A DNA stretch of 64,000 bases from Cymodocea nodosa. Taxonomy: Eukaryota > Streptophyta > Magnoliopsida > Alismatales > Cymodoceaceae. The notes beneath the pieces were generated by a model, which had not been told where the DNA came from, ran no database searches, and worked only from the letters and a program-made list of their open reading frames with translations. The position numbers and the translations under genes were made by a program. The first letter of the stretch is position 1; each line of letters starts with the position of its first letter. The DNA lies in the NCBI GenBank assembly GCA_036874045.1, contig CM072341.1, positions 17,310,501 to 17,374,500 on the forward strand, given 5' to 3'. Shown here in pieces: positions 1-30,969 of this stretch.

Positions 1-311
1 TATTTTATTTGAAAGTATGCTTATGAGTCATGATTAATGGAAATAGTTTTTATCATCAGTGAAATTTCTTTCTCTTCTTAGCATAAAAATAGTCATGGAT
101 CATTATATTTCTTTATTTTTTATTTCATTAACATTTATTTTTTTTTGATTCTCCCATATATTGTGATGATTCTAATTTTTTTCTGTTTTAAAATAATTTG
201 ACATATTACAGTTAATACAGTCCATGTAATCTACACTAAGCAAATTCTATTTCATTTGGATGTGATTTATATTTTATATTCATATTTATATGGTTCCTCT
301 TTAAACTACAG

Positions 312-3300
312 ATTGAGTCGGCCCTTCCAAATCTTGCAAGGCCAATCATGTCCCTAGATGGAAATGAAGATGCCATTCTGGGAGCACTTAAGCAAAGCCT
401 GGTAGTGCTTTTTTAACCTCAGCCTGATATTTTTAAATGTCTGCTAAATCATATTTAAGTAATAAGTCTTGGTTTATTTTTCATCTACTCAATGTTTTTC
501 AGTTATTTATATAAATATATTTTCTCTCAATGTTAAAACCCTGGTTAGTTTTAAGCGATCAATCTTATAAGTTTTTCTGAAAGGTTAGTCTTATAAGTCT
601 TTAATATTATCAAACTTATTAGTTGATCCATCCTGATGTTTATGCAGACATTTGACTAGTGTCTAGTATATGGATGGATAGAGATTTGAATAGTTGTTTC
701 AGATATTGATTTGGATTATGTTATTTAGTGAGATGTGCATATGTTACAATATTCCAAAAAGAAACAGTGGAAAGTGTAAATCTAATTTATGAGCTTTTCC
801 TTTCCAGCATGGAGAATATTTGGTAATTTGGAATGGGTTTTTGTTCAGGTTTTGCATTTTTTTTTTTGTATTTTCATTTTTTGGGTTAACCTTCTTCATA
901 ATGGATCTTATTTTTAATGTGATTCACCCTATTCTCCCCTAAAGAGAATCTTAACAACTATAAATCAAAAACGGTAAATGCAGGTAAAAAGAACATATGT
1001 GGTGCTAAAACTGTTCAAGATACTAATATAATTATAAACATGAAATTAACAACAGTTATGCGTTTTGAACAATCTATACATAAAAACTAAACAGTGCACA
1101 CAATGCTTTACGTCCCTGTGATCCTTTCATTCATTTTTGCCACATCAGAATTTAACATATGACTTCATATTCATATCAAACAATATCAGATTTGTAACCA
1201 ACTTAACCATATATATCTTCAAAAATTAAATACAAATATAGATAATAAACGGTACATCTCACTCTCATTTGGAGCCTCTTGACATTCACTTTTGATTAAA
1301 TCTATTTGAAGGCTTCAATTAACATAAAAAATTGGTAGTCTGGCAGTTTTTTCACTTAATTTTGTTTCCATTTTGCTAGCACTGTCAGCCTAACATTGCA
1401 TTTCTAAAATCTTGCATTTGTCTGAATACAAATTTACATTGTAATGGGACCCTCGTTTGGTGGGATATGATTGTCAATGCAGCTGAACTACTGTCATTAA
1501 TGCATTATTATTATTTAATTATGCTATTCAGAGACAGCTAGAAGCTCTTGGTGCTCAGAGGGCAGGTCTTGAAGACATGCTTAAAGATATGAAGAGAAAG
1601 GTGAATTTGTACCCTTTCTTCTTTGCCTAGATTGTTATTCTTTATCTTTTTCAATGATGATAAAAATCAACTATAAAGGATCACAGAAACATATGATGTT
1701 TTTGTTGGAGATTGGGAACTGATACAAAAACACTTATTCTCTCTACTTCTTGTCTCCATCATGCATCGAAACTGTTCTTCATGCAGGATGACATACTGCC
1801 CAAATTAATGGCAAATACTGGCTCAAATGAGGATCTTTTTAGAAAGGAGATTTCAAAGTATGACCCTGTCTGTGAGGAAATAGCTCAAAATATTGAAGCT
1901 CAGGAGCAGTTATTGCTTCAAATTCAGGTATGACACATTTAAATACTTCTAGTCCAATGTCAAAATGAATAGCAGCAGATTTATATGAATATGTGTTCAT
2001 TTTCACCATCATACAGATACACAAAATATTCCTGAGTTCAATTTTTAAGTTACCGTGCAACTTTATTATCCTCTTAAAGCCATTCCTTGTGCTCTAGTTG
2101 TTATTTTGAATATTTGATGCTTATTGATTATGGCCTGGTTTGATGAAGATTTTGGATAGCTTATGGTAACATACTTCTGACAGAAGTTGTATCTTTAACA
2201 AACGTTGAAAATGTGTTGGACTTCTTAACTTTTCTGCTTTTGACTTGTTGGTTCAAAACCATGTCAAAAAGCCAAAACTTGAAAGAGGAAAAATGTTGCT
2301 TTTTTGAGCTTGTGGTAGCACAACTTTTAGAAAATGATATGTGCAAGCGGGTGATAGTAGACTGTGTACAGTGAAAGCTTTCCCCAGGAGATTTATCAAA
2401 CGAGATACACATACTAGGCTTTTGGAATATGCAAAAGTTGTTACTGTTAGGGCGTTAGCTTATGAAAATTGATACCAACTCATGAAGAAGGTTATCCATC
2501 AAGAGTCATAACCATACTAGCCCTATGTCTATTTTGTGTCTTTTTTTCCTCCAGTATCTAAAAATTAGAATCAGTAGTTGAAGTTGCCCGTGAAAGATTC
2601 ATATTACAACATTGATTGTAGGTGAGGATAGTCTAGGTCATGATTTTTTTTTGAGAAGGAAAGGGACCGAATCTTATTAATGCATTAGTTTCACCACAAG
2701 TTACAAGGGGGATGATGATCACCTCAAAAAACGAAGGAAAAAATTACGACAAAAGAATTAAGGGAAAAAAAACATATCTCCCAGCACTGGAACAGAGAGC
2801 TGGCCTGCCAAATTACATCTTCATGGTCTGGCTGAATATTGCATCAATCTGTTGAAGCCAAAATAGGGCAGAAGCAAGCATGGACTGGAAGCAGGAGCAT
2901 ACTAATTGTTCAAATTTTCTTGATTCTAAGCAGGAACTTGCTAATTGTTCAAATTATGTTGTTTCTAAATTCAAAGCTCCTAATCACTTCCTAAACAAAG
3001 CAAATATATTACAAATATCAATCAATGAATTTCTTAATCCAACTAAATGGTTTGCCAATGTGAATCCTTTGTTTCCATCTATTCCTATATATGCCATTTA
3101 CATTGAAGCAATTTTGTAGAATCATGAACTGTTTTTTGAATTTCCATGATTGATTCCAATGGATGGGACATTGTTATTCCATAAAATTTTGAACAAATAG
3201 TTAATTTCTATGCCTGATATGAATTGGAGGCACTATTCTTTGGTATCTATTTTTGAATATCTAAGCAACAAAATAACAGCATCGTAACTGCATTGTCTAT

Positions 3301-6240
3301 TCCTATTTTATAATTGTATTTGATCTATCATTGATTGACTGTTGACAATTATGATTTTTTTTGTTTTTCTTCTTAGGCTCAAAATGAAGAATTTTCTGCC
3401 GTTTTTAATCTTGAAGATTATAGAGGTAATTATGTTGCCTTCTCTCTTCGTCATTCTTATATCAATATTTTTGTATTTATTGTAGCCATATATTATTATC
3501 GGTTGGTCTATTGGTGGTCATTTGTCTATTTGGTCTGTTGCTTGTCTTCATTGCTGATAATGACACTCAGTTCTCTGGTCATAACTTTAAAAATTTCTGC
3601 AACAAGCATAGCATCAAATTGAAGTACACTTCAGTTGCCCACCACTAATGAACGCCTAGATAGAGGTTACTAATAGGGAGGTTATGCAGATCTTAAGTAA
3701 GAAACTCACCAGGCAGTAGGAGTTTTGCCCTTCTGTGGAGCTCTTATATGGCTGAGCAAGATCCCATTGGAGACACCCTTTTTTCCTCACTAGGGATCAA
3801 AGACGCTCATCTTTGTTGGGTCTAAGTGTCTAGCCATTGCACCTTTCGTAGGACCAAGCTTTAATTGTTGAAGTCATTTGCTCAAATAATGGTCACCTAC
3901 AAGTACAAGATATTTCAGGTGCAAAAAAGCCAAGCTCAACTTCCCTAATATGGGTGCTAGGGGCTGCTTCATTGTTTTTGCTGTTGTTGTCACCTTCGTC
4001 ATCCATTTCACCAATGCTAGATCTGTGGATTGATTTGACGCTTGACAGCAATGGCAGAGTTGTGCCACTTGAACTCCATTGGGAGTAGGGCAACCTCCTT
4101 CCCAATGAAGTGGGACTCTAGTGTGACACTTAATGAAGAAAAAAAATGGAAAGAAAAATTGAAAGGAAAGAAAAAAAAGAAAAGAAAAAGAGAGAGAGAG
4201 AGAGAGAAAAGAGAAAAGGAATTAAAAAAAGAGAAAGAAGAAAAAGAAGGGAGAAAGAGAAGGGGGAGAGAGAAAAGAGAAAAGAAACATGAAAGGAGAA
4301 ATATTGCATAAAAAATTTTAAAAAATGGTGGAAGTATATGTAAAAAAAGAGAAAAAATTACAAAAAATTTCTTAAGTATAGATCACATTTATCTACTTGC
4401 TTTTTGAGGATAACTGACATTTGTCTTTCTGTTTTACCATCTCATTTTCTATTATCCAATGGTTAATCTATTATTATTTGTGATATAGTTCTTATTCTTG
4501 TCTTAGACTACTCCTGTCGTTGCTACAACTATTACTGTTTTTTATTGCTACTATTGCTACAGTTGGTTTTTATGATTCTTTATGTATTTTTTATTTCTAT
4601 TTGTTGAGTTATTGAATTTGTTCTAAGTTGGATGCTCCAATTTAAGGAAGTGTGTCAGAATATATAATGTATTAATGTTATATATGTGTTGTAAGTTTAG
4701 TATTACATTGCTTAAGTTGTACGTCTTTTTTATATAGCTTCTATATTTAGAGGTTTTATGTTTGTTAATGGTATCATCTTACTTTTGCTCATTCCTTTGT
4801 TTTAACACTATATTATATATTACAACGATAAAAACAATTCAAGTTATAATCTCACTATGTAGGATTGACCACAAATTCTTTTCTTTTATGTATTTCTATT
4901 TATGGTCAAATCTTTGGTTAAATTATATAAATTTAAATCTAAATTTTTTCTCGTAATTCTTAACCAACTAGTTTTAGGTTTTCTTACTTCTTTTAGTTTT
5001 CTTTACACTAATTTATTTTCTCCTATCTAGTTTTTGTCTAATATTTCTTTTCAGGAGGATGAATTTTATTTAAGTGGATAGAAGCTTGATTTTTTCCTTC
5101 TTACCTAACCCATGCTCATGGATGTGCAATTTTCAGTTTCTCGCGAGAAATGCTACAAACAGATTGCTGCTGCTGTGGCAAAATTCCGAGAAATCAAGGA
5201 TAATATTAACGAGGGCTTGAAGTTCTATGTTACTCTGCAGGTCTGCATTTTGATTTGGTTACCGTTGTTTTCTTTGATACAGTTGGAATGAACCCAAAAT
5301 TGTGTAGCAACGTCTCCAACATCACAATTCAAAATGCTATTTTCTAAAATCACGTTGTGGAAGGTTTGGTAACATCATTGATTGTGCCGTACCCTTGTTT
5401 TTTCTGTACTTTATTGCAGGTTTCTTTAACATAATTGAGATTTATGCTGCCTTTGATAGGATATTCTAACAACTAAAATTTGTTGCCTCTAAACAGGACG
5501 CAATAAACAACGTAAAGCAGCAATGCAGTGATTTTGTTATGAGCAGAAATTTGGAGTTCAAGCAGCTGATTGAAAGCGTGCAGAAGAAGATTGCTGGTCT
5601 GAGTTTTCCACCGGATGGAAAAGCAGGTTATAACTATCCTCCTGCCAGTCAGCCATCTTTTTCTAACAACATAACTCCACCAGCTGATTCTCGGATGGCA
5701 CCACCTTCTGGCTACAACTATCCTCCTACTGGAGCGCCCAATCCTCCTAGCATGCAACAACGGGTTGACCCCCGGGGTACACCACAATCTCTTGGCTTTA
5801 ACTACACTCATGGCCAACCTGGTCCCGTCAACACGAATCAACAGGTTGATCCCCGGAGTACACAACCACCTTCTGGCTACAACTATCCTCCTCCAGGGGC
5901 CAACACACCTCAACCAGTTGAACCCCGGGATACACCTGGCCCTCCTAATCAATCTCCTTACCACCAGGCACCCCCAGAGCATACAAGAGCAGGTTATTCT
6001 CAATCTTACTCACCTTATGGTGCATCCCAGCAACCTCTCTATTCAGCACCTCCCTCTGGTAGCCCCTATCAACCACCTCAGCAGCAACCCCACCATGAGT
6101 ATGGACAACCTGCTTATCCTGGCTGGCATGGTCAATATTACAATGCTCCACCACAACAATCTGGTTCGTATACACGCCCTCCTTACACCATTCCTAGTTC
6201 ATACCCTCAACACCAGGGTGGTTACTACAAGCCCCAGTAA
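312..6240 (+). CDS. ALIX/BRO1-domain protein, 3' part (six exons)
   Basis: Exons read at 312-401, 1532-1600, 1787-1927, 3377-3425, 5137-5240 and 5497-6240, all with GT-AG borders and matching phase, giving 398 C-terminal residues; the BRO1 domain and start lie left of the window. The first five exons encode helical sequence (for example RQLEALGAQRAGLEDMLK and DDILPKLMANTGSNEDLF) typical of the V domain of plant ALIX (Arabidopsis ALIX/BRO1). The last exon starts DAINNVKQQCSDFVMSR and then becomes a Pro/Gln/Tyr-rich tail of about 200 residues with four copies of a (F/Y)NY-type motif, three as YNYPP. ALIX proteins bind ESCRT-III SNF7 and help sort ubiquitinated membrane cargo at late endosomes; the Pro-rich tail is a partner-docking region. 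The family is usually 800-900 aa, so about half is present. Identification is from remembered family sequence. Confidence 0.9.
2647..2880 (-). mobile_element. 5'-truncated LINE 3' end in ALIX intron
   Basis: On the minus strand this reads as an untranslated LINE-like 3' region ending in TTAATAAGATTCGGTCCC followed by TTCTC and a poly(A) run (the T run at 2647-2655 on plus). A similar tail design (ATGAATCGGTTGC then GCTC and A run) ends the LINE fragment at 40937. It sits in the intron between exons 3 and 4 of the ALIX gene. No coding part is left. Where its 5' end lies is a guess. Confidence 0.45.
3426..5136 (+). other. ALIX intron with purine tract
   Basis: This 1.7-kb intron holds no coding sequence that I recognise. 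From about 4135 to 4300 it is almost pure purine on the plus strand (A/G runs with short AGAGAG microsatellite). The remainder is AT-rich intron with a pyrimidine-rich end before the acceptor at 5135-5136. Confidence 0.6.
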
Positions 6241-7958
6241 TTGGTGGCAACTGCCATCTATCTTATTGTTCGTGTTGGTTGTGTTTAACTATATTCTTCC
6301 ATTTTATGACTTCGACCTTGGTGCGTCTTATGTTTAGCAAACATGGTACCCCTACATTATAAGGGAAAATTTAGCCTGTATTAGTATTTTCAAGATTTCA
6401 TAACGTGCACTTTTCTCTTGTAAAAAATTGAAATAATGGAAGCCGATAAGATTCCCCGTTTGCATAATTATATTGTGGGCATTACCCATGTGATCTGAGC
6501 TTCTGATTTAAATTACCAACACAAAGGGCTCGTCATTACCTGTCTATATGAATCCATGATTTCTAATAATTTTAATTAAAAGTTTGGCAGACAATATGTT
6601 TGCTTGCTCATGATTTCAGGTTCAAAATTTATGGTCAAAGCTTGTAATCCCAAACATAAATGGTGGCTCGAGAGCATATGTTTTGGTACCCATTATTAAA
6701 GCCTAAACAAAATAGAATTGATAGAAGCGTGTACTTCATTTCCATTCGTGGGGGCGTAGTTGTCGATTCTCATTAGAAAATGAAGTGTAGCGTCCGTATA
6801 ACCATGAGCTTGCTAGACTATTTTTGCAACACAAAGTTATCCGATGGTACGATTGGCATAGATATTGAAGGGTTTTAGACTAAGGTCGATGGACCTCAGA
6901 CGAAGCTATCAATTTAAAACTCTCGCATATGTTGGATGAGATGCCGTGAATTCGAATATTTTACAATAAGGTTATGCTTGATTGTAATGCAATGAAAAGT
7001 AATGGATTGTTGTTGATAATTCTATTGTAATATAATGTAATTAAATTTAATTACATTCGTTAATTATATTACAACATGGGGACCTTAATTAATTAAATGT
7101 GTTTAAAAAGCAAGATAAGTCATATTACATCCAAGTCTGATCGGATAAGTCATATTTACAGTGGTTTCCTCGTATTTACGAAAATTTCTTCAACTTTTCT
7201 TTAACCTTGATGGTTTACTTGCAAAAAATCACTTTTATTTTTAATAATCTAAAGCCAAATTCCTAATCTAAACTGAAATTTAACAAAGTCACGCAAACAC
7301 GTTGGAAAGATATATAAGCATTTGAACTTATGTCCCTCTTTTATTTTATTTTTAAAAAACTAATGTTTTATACGTACTCAAGAAGAAAGCTAATAGAATC
7401 CTTATTACAGGTACGTTTCAGATACTAGTTCAGTAACAAAAAGAAAGATGGTCTTCAGAAGAGGTAGAATATAACAAACGAAAATAAAAATTGGTTGAAC
7501 CTTTAAGCAATAAAAAAAGTGCCAAAAAGAAACGTCTCTGAACAAATCATTCAACTTGGTAAATGCATTTTACCAACCATGTAATGAAGACCATCAATTC
7601 TGTTGATTAGCCAACAAAAAGGTAACTTGCTCTTGCTTCGATGAGAAAGATGAACAAGATCCTGACCAAGCATATATATATTAGCAGCACATTTTTGCTT
7701 CACTTGATAACTAGAAAGATATATCAAAAGTAAAGGGCCAGACAGCTAGTGGAATATGGCAGTGCACAAATTCATTCAACATAAAAATTCAGAAAGTGAT
7801 TCATACATCATATGCTTGCGCATATAATAGACATGCAAACTCATAGACGTTCCCGTATGAAATTAAACAGAGAGACCCATACAAGTTTATTCATATATAA
7901 GGAGGGTATGCTATTTTTGTTTTATATACAGTGCATTGATGGAGAGCTCCTGCAGATT
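6241..7958. other. convergent intergenic region and 3' UTRs
   Basis: The ALIX gene ends at 6240 and the next gene ends at 7959 on the opposite strand, so this 1.7 kb contains the 3' UTRs of both. I see no reading frame with coding character, no transposon protein remnant and no clear repeat. The sequence around 6980-7110 is AT-rich with short TAAT-type repeats. Confidence 0.6.
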
Positions 7959-10900
7959 TCATATTAAGCTAGTAAAAGGTTGTTCACAGTCCCAGACAGA
8001 GTGAGTCTGTTGTGTTCCATCCTCAACATTTAAAGATGATGATGTGGAAGACAAATCTCCAACATCCACTAGCAAATCATCCAGAAGTGCAGAATTGTAA
8101 CCATCATGAACAGATGGTACTTTCACTGCTGCTCCCTCCATATTTACAGGATCACACATCGAAGGAAGCTCCTGAACATCCCCAAAGAATTGGTCCTTAT
8201 ACAAGGTCACGATGGGTTCTAGGGTGTGCTGTGAAAGATCGTGAATTTGTCTGCTTTCAAGGCCACTATCGCCATCATTTAAATTATATCTTTCACCTAG
8301 AATTGCATCAAGGAAAGATGCACAATTTGTCTTTTCAGAGGCAAACTTTTCACTTAAGACAAAATCCTCATCATCAAATGCAGATTTTAGAGCTCTTTCA
8401 ATCTCTAGTTTTGACTTTTCATAATTAGAGGATGCAAAACCGCTGCTTGAACTTGTCATACTGCAATCAGTTTTTTCAGTTTCTTCATCAATATGCTGTT
8501 GGCCTTGCCTCCCAACCAACCAGTCACGAAGTGGGAAATCCCCATTCCTTGAAGCTGTGCCATTTTCTTCTGCCCAATTCATCTGATACCGATCAACGAT
8601 TGTGCCTTCATCAGCACATGATTCTATATCACTATCTTCAAACCATTCTGTGTAAACAAGACCTTCATTTTGAGTTGTGACTTCCTCTGCATCACTATCA
8701 ACAGTCAATTCATTATTTATGGAATCACAGCTCAATGTTTCTTTTGGTAATTTGCTACAGCTGTTGCCATTCCTTTCCATGTGATGATAATGGTCACATG
8801 AGAGGGTTTCTTGAGTGGCCTCTGAGCAAATTTGATTATTGTCATGTTCTCCCAGTTCCATGCCATCTTGAGAAAGAAATTGATAAATCACAGAACTTTC
8901 AGCATCTTCTGACAGACAGTTAGGGGGAGCTTCAACTGTTCCTTCTTTCTTTTCATCTTCATTGGAGTTTTTAGGTTCATCGCATAACGTATCTTTAGCA
9001 GAAGACATGAATGCTTCCAGTGCTGAAGTTAATGCAGTTTCAATGGAGAAAGGTTTTTTAGATTTATGGGAGCTCTTCTCTATTGAGCAGGAGGCATCAT
9101 TGGAGCCAGCAAAAGCATTCCCACAAAAAATTTCAGGTGCTTTATTTGACATTGCATCATCTTCAGGTTTATCTTTTACTGTTGAATTGAATTGCTCATT
9201 CGAGTTTCCATTATGTTCATTAACATTAGGAGATTCATATCCAGCACATGGAGATATTTTATCCTCCGATAAATGCTTCCCTGCTGAATGCAAATAAGCA
9301 TTTGAGCTAGTAAGAGAATCATCATCCCATTGGAATTCAGGTGCAGTGACAATCAAACTTGGATTGATTTTGGAATCAATGAAAGAGGCAGCTAGGCATT
9401 CAGTTGTGGATGAACAATCGGATCTAGCACTCTGATTTAGTGCATCTGCAGTATCACAATCTATCTTCTCTGAATCATATTCATGAAATGAAAATTCTGG
9501 AGATGAAATGTTTGAGCATGGAGAGTTTTCATGACAACAGGTTCTTGCAGTCAGTGAATCCAGTTGCTTTTCCATTTTCTGGAGCCTTAACTCCATGGAT
9601 TCTAGAGGATTCATTATGTGCTCTTCAAATCTCAAACAAAGATTTTCTACTCGACCAACTCGTGAAACCAACTCATCAAGCATTTTCTCAATATGACGAT
9701 ACTCCTTGCTATCTTCACAAGCAGGGCTGCAGGTCTCACCGGACACTGGCACTTCTAAACCAGACTTATGTTGTGTGCCTGATGCCTTGAAGTTAACTTT
9801 AGTTTCCCCATGTTCTGTAGCAGTATTTGGAATGGGGTGGGATATGTCCTCTGTTACAATCTCAGGGTAACACTTCCCACTATTGCCCACAGCCTTATCT
9901 TCATTAGCAGAGTTTGAAAGGCCACAACTATCTGATCTCCTGCTATTCTCATTTTTGGAAAGTTGCAGCAATCCAGGAACAAGCATGCCCAAGAGCGAAC
10001 TTCCGGCCAAGTTACTGCCTAGACCTGTTGCTGGGCCTGAATCAATGGAATCCAATTCAAATGGATCTGCACATATGTATATCTCGTCTATATACACACA
10101 ACCCTTGCTTTGAATTGAAAGCAATCGAAGTGTAAGGGACACACATGGGCTTAAATCTGTGATCTCAGCCGTTGCTTCATAGCATACCTGAGAATATTTT
10201 CGTACCAGAAGCATGCTTTAGGAAAGATAAGGAAGAACACAACATGCAAAAAATGGGAAGTTTTTAACAGCAGAAATGGACAATCCAAATAAAAAGTAAA
10301 TGTGACCTGAACATTTAGAGCAGCAGTTCCATCACTTTCATTTGATATAAATTCTTTTCTATCGTCAGCAGTCTGACAATCTGGAGTATTTACTTCTATC
10401 CACCCATCTTCATCACTGATATTATTTTCAGAAGGGTGTGAAGACATTTTGGAATGTCTCTGCCTCTCAAGAATTTGTCCCTCATTGATCTCGGGTAGCG
10501 CCACTTCTGTTGCAGCAGTCCCACAGCTTACAGTGCAAAGATACTCGTTACAATCATGTGGCTCTTCGGAAGCATAGTATATTTCATATACACGAGCAGT
10601 GCTTCGTACATAAACCCTATGAATCTCATGCTTTTTCCTGAAACAAACTGTTTTGCAATGAGAACTTGTTAGCGTTTTCGATAATAGACCAATAGAGAAT
10701 ATGGAAAAACTTTATGCGATTTCCACAATTCAATTCCCAACCAAAGTCATCAAGGTGAAGTTGACGTCTCCTGCGAGGATATGATCTTGTCATCAACTAG
10801 ACATATTTAGATTCCTGGAGCAAGTGCCCAAAGCACACTCCTCCAATCCATTTCCGAGCAAAGATAGCTTGAAAAACGAAACCTTATTTGATTTTTCCCC

Positions 10901-11299
10901 TACTCAAATCAAGACCTACAAAACTGGCTTTTGTATCTGATAATTCCACTCACCAGTAACCTCGCAGGGGTCTGACCCCTCCTCCGGCTTCAGCAGCAGC
11001 ACACTGCTCGACTCCTCGTCGCCATCGCATCCAGCCAGGGATGATGAGTCATAGGAAATAGAGTCCCGCAAAGATCCATGCCCAACGGCCCAACTCACCG
11101 ACGCGGTCCAGGAAGAGCGTGGAGTCGATGGGGAAGAGGAACCTCCGTCGCCCGCGGCCACCTCCTCCGTCGTCATCGTCGTCGTCGTCGTCGTTAATTG
11201 GTGATCGTCGACTTCTGTTCTGGTCCTTCTGGGATTGGGTGAAATTAGGGGCGGTGTTTCGTCTGTTGTGCCATCGTTTTCTGGGTATAGGAATGGCAC
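7959..11299 (-). CDS. conserved plant protein of unknown function
   Basis: Exons on minus: 11299-10954, 10647-10307 and 10187-7959, in phase, about 971 aa. The start is the first ATG of an open exon beginning MPFLYPENDGTTDE. Residues about 1-100 are low-complexity (Thr run, Ser/Pro). Residues about 112-290 look beta-rich: EVTVCFRKKHEIHRVYVRST, then after the second intron SLTLRLLSIQSKGCVYIDEI and ADPFELDS, the kind of pattern seen in galactose-binding-like sandwiches. Near residues 400-460 (KMLDELVSRVGRVENLCLRF and following) a heptad pattern predicts a coiled coil. The remaining half is acidic, Ser-rich and probably disordered. I do not recognise a named family. The paired beta block recalls animal PAAT (C10orf88), but this is from memory only. 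The acceptor at 10648 was chosen over one 10 nt downstream because the latter soon meets a stop. Confidence 0.8.
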
Positions 11300-12778
11300 G
11301 ATAGGTAATTATCGAAAAATAATTGGGCTAATTTCAAGCCGCTGCCAAACACCACGAAGCAACGAAAGTGAAAGTCGTCGTTCCGGATTATTGCCCATTA
11401 ATTTCCGATTTTACCCTCACAAGCTTCCACGAACTCGATGCTTCACGAAGGGGACGATGGAAAATATTACAAACAAGCTTTTGATGCACATTGACGTAAG
11501 GAAGCATCTGTCGGTGGTTGCGTTTCTTTTTCATGTGTATATTGTTGGTTCGAATCTACGATTAAATAAATGATGAAAAAATAATTTATCATTTAAATAC
11601 ACAAAGTTGCGTATTTATTAGTAATTACGTTAGAAAATTCTTTCAACGGTATCTTAATTTTTTTTATAAAATCTTCATCCTCATTTTTTATATCTAATTG
11701 TATTTATTCACCTTAGCCTTCCATAAAAATCTCAAATGTGATATGCAAGGGATATGAAGGCTCTCACCAAGTATTTGGCAGTTGATAGTAGAAAGAAAAT
11801 AAACCCTAAATTCATGATTTCTCTCCAATCAAGAGAACAAAATACAAACGTAGCAGAATTTACACCTGCAGTATAGCATTATTACATGTGCCAACATATC
11901 AGATCCGAAAGCTGACTTCAGTCTAAAAGAATACTGAACCTGTAAAACTTTTTTTTTTTTTTTTTTTTTGAGAATATTGAAATGAGATATATTTTGAGAC
12001 CAAACCCAACAGTGCTTACAAGGATAACTTATATTGTTGAAGTCAATAGCAAAAATGAAAATTAAAAGATGGCTTGGTAAAGCCATAGAAAGGTAGTTTT
12101 GCGGTAAAAGATTTTCATGGTAAAACATCACTAATATAAAAAAAAGGGTAAAATGTTTTCTTGATAAGAACTTAGAACGCAAGTAGAATCGTTTGTCCAA
12201 CTTCTAAACTAAGAGCTTGGAATAAGAAACTAAGCCAGAGAATGAAAGACCAGTAACACCACTAGCAGTGAGACTTGAAACAAACTGCATGTACACTTTT
12301 TTTTTGACGTAAGCATGTACACTAAAATTACTTCTGATGGATGGAGTTCACAGCGTCATAAATGGCGTGCTGCTTTAGCGGATACTTTTGATGCTATGGT
12401 CCTCCAAGAGATCGAAAGAAGATAACTAAAAGCATATATTTTTTATACCGCAGGAGCAGGTCAATGTGGATCACCGAAAACACACTCTACGTTACCTCAG
12501 TTGTGAGGAAATCAAGTTGCCAAGCCTACAATGAAAAAAAATAAAACAAAGTTACATCCACCGTAAAATATTAACAAATCAAAGTCAACTGAGTCTCGAG
12601 GAAATTACCAAAAAGTAATTATCGCACTAAAAACTGCAAAGTAAATTAATCAAGTAATCCAGCAGAAAAGCCCAACCGAATCAGTGGGAAAACAAAAGAT
12701 TGCATGTAGTACAACCCGTATCTCATCTCAAGTGAACCACGCCACAAAGAGAGCCCATGAAAACCTGTGGAAAAAGGT
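11300..12778. other. intergenic region with possible retroelement tail
   Basis: This region lies between two minus-strand genes: the promoter side of the unknown gene and the 3' side of ARMC8. A run of about 20 T at roughly 11949-11968 followed by TTGAGAATATTGAAATGAG looks, on the minus strand, like the A-tail of a LINE or SINE copy, but no element body could be delimited. Nothing else coding is seen. Confidence 0.4.

Positions 12779-30969
<18,191 letters not shown>

Noticed and set aside
4042..4311. 89-codon Lys/Glu/Arg-rich frame
   Set aside because: It is the translation of a purine tract inside an ALIX intron.
5473..6003. 176-codon minus-strand frame opposite the ALIX last exon
   Set aside because: It is the complement of the Pro/Tyr-rich repeat coding region, which fits the family on plus.
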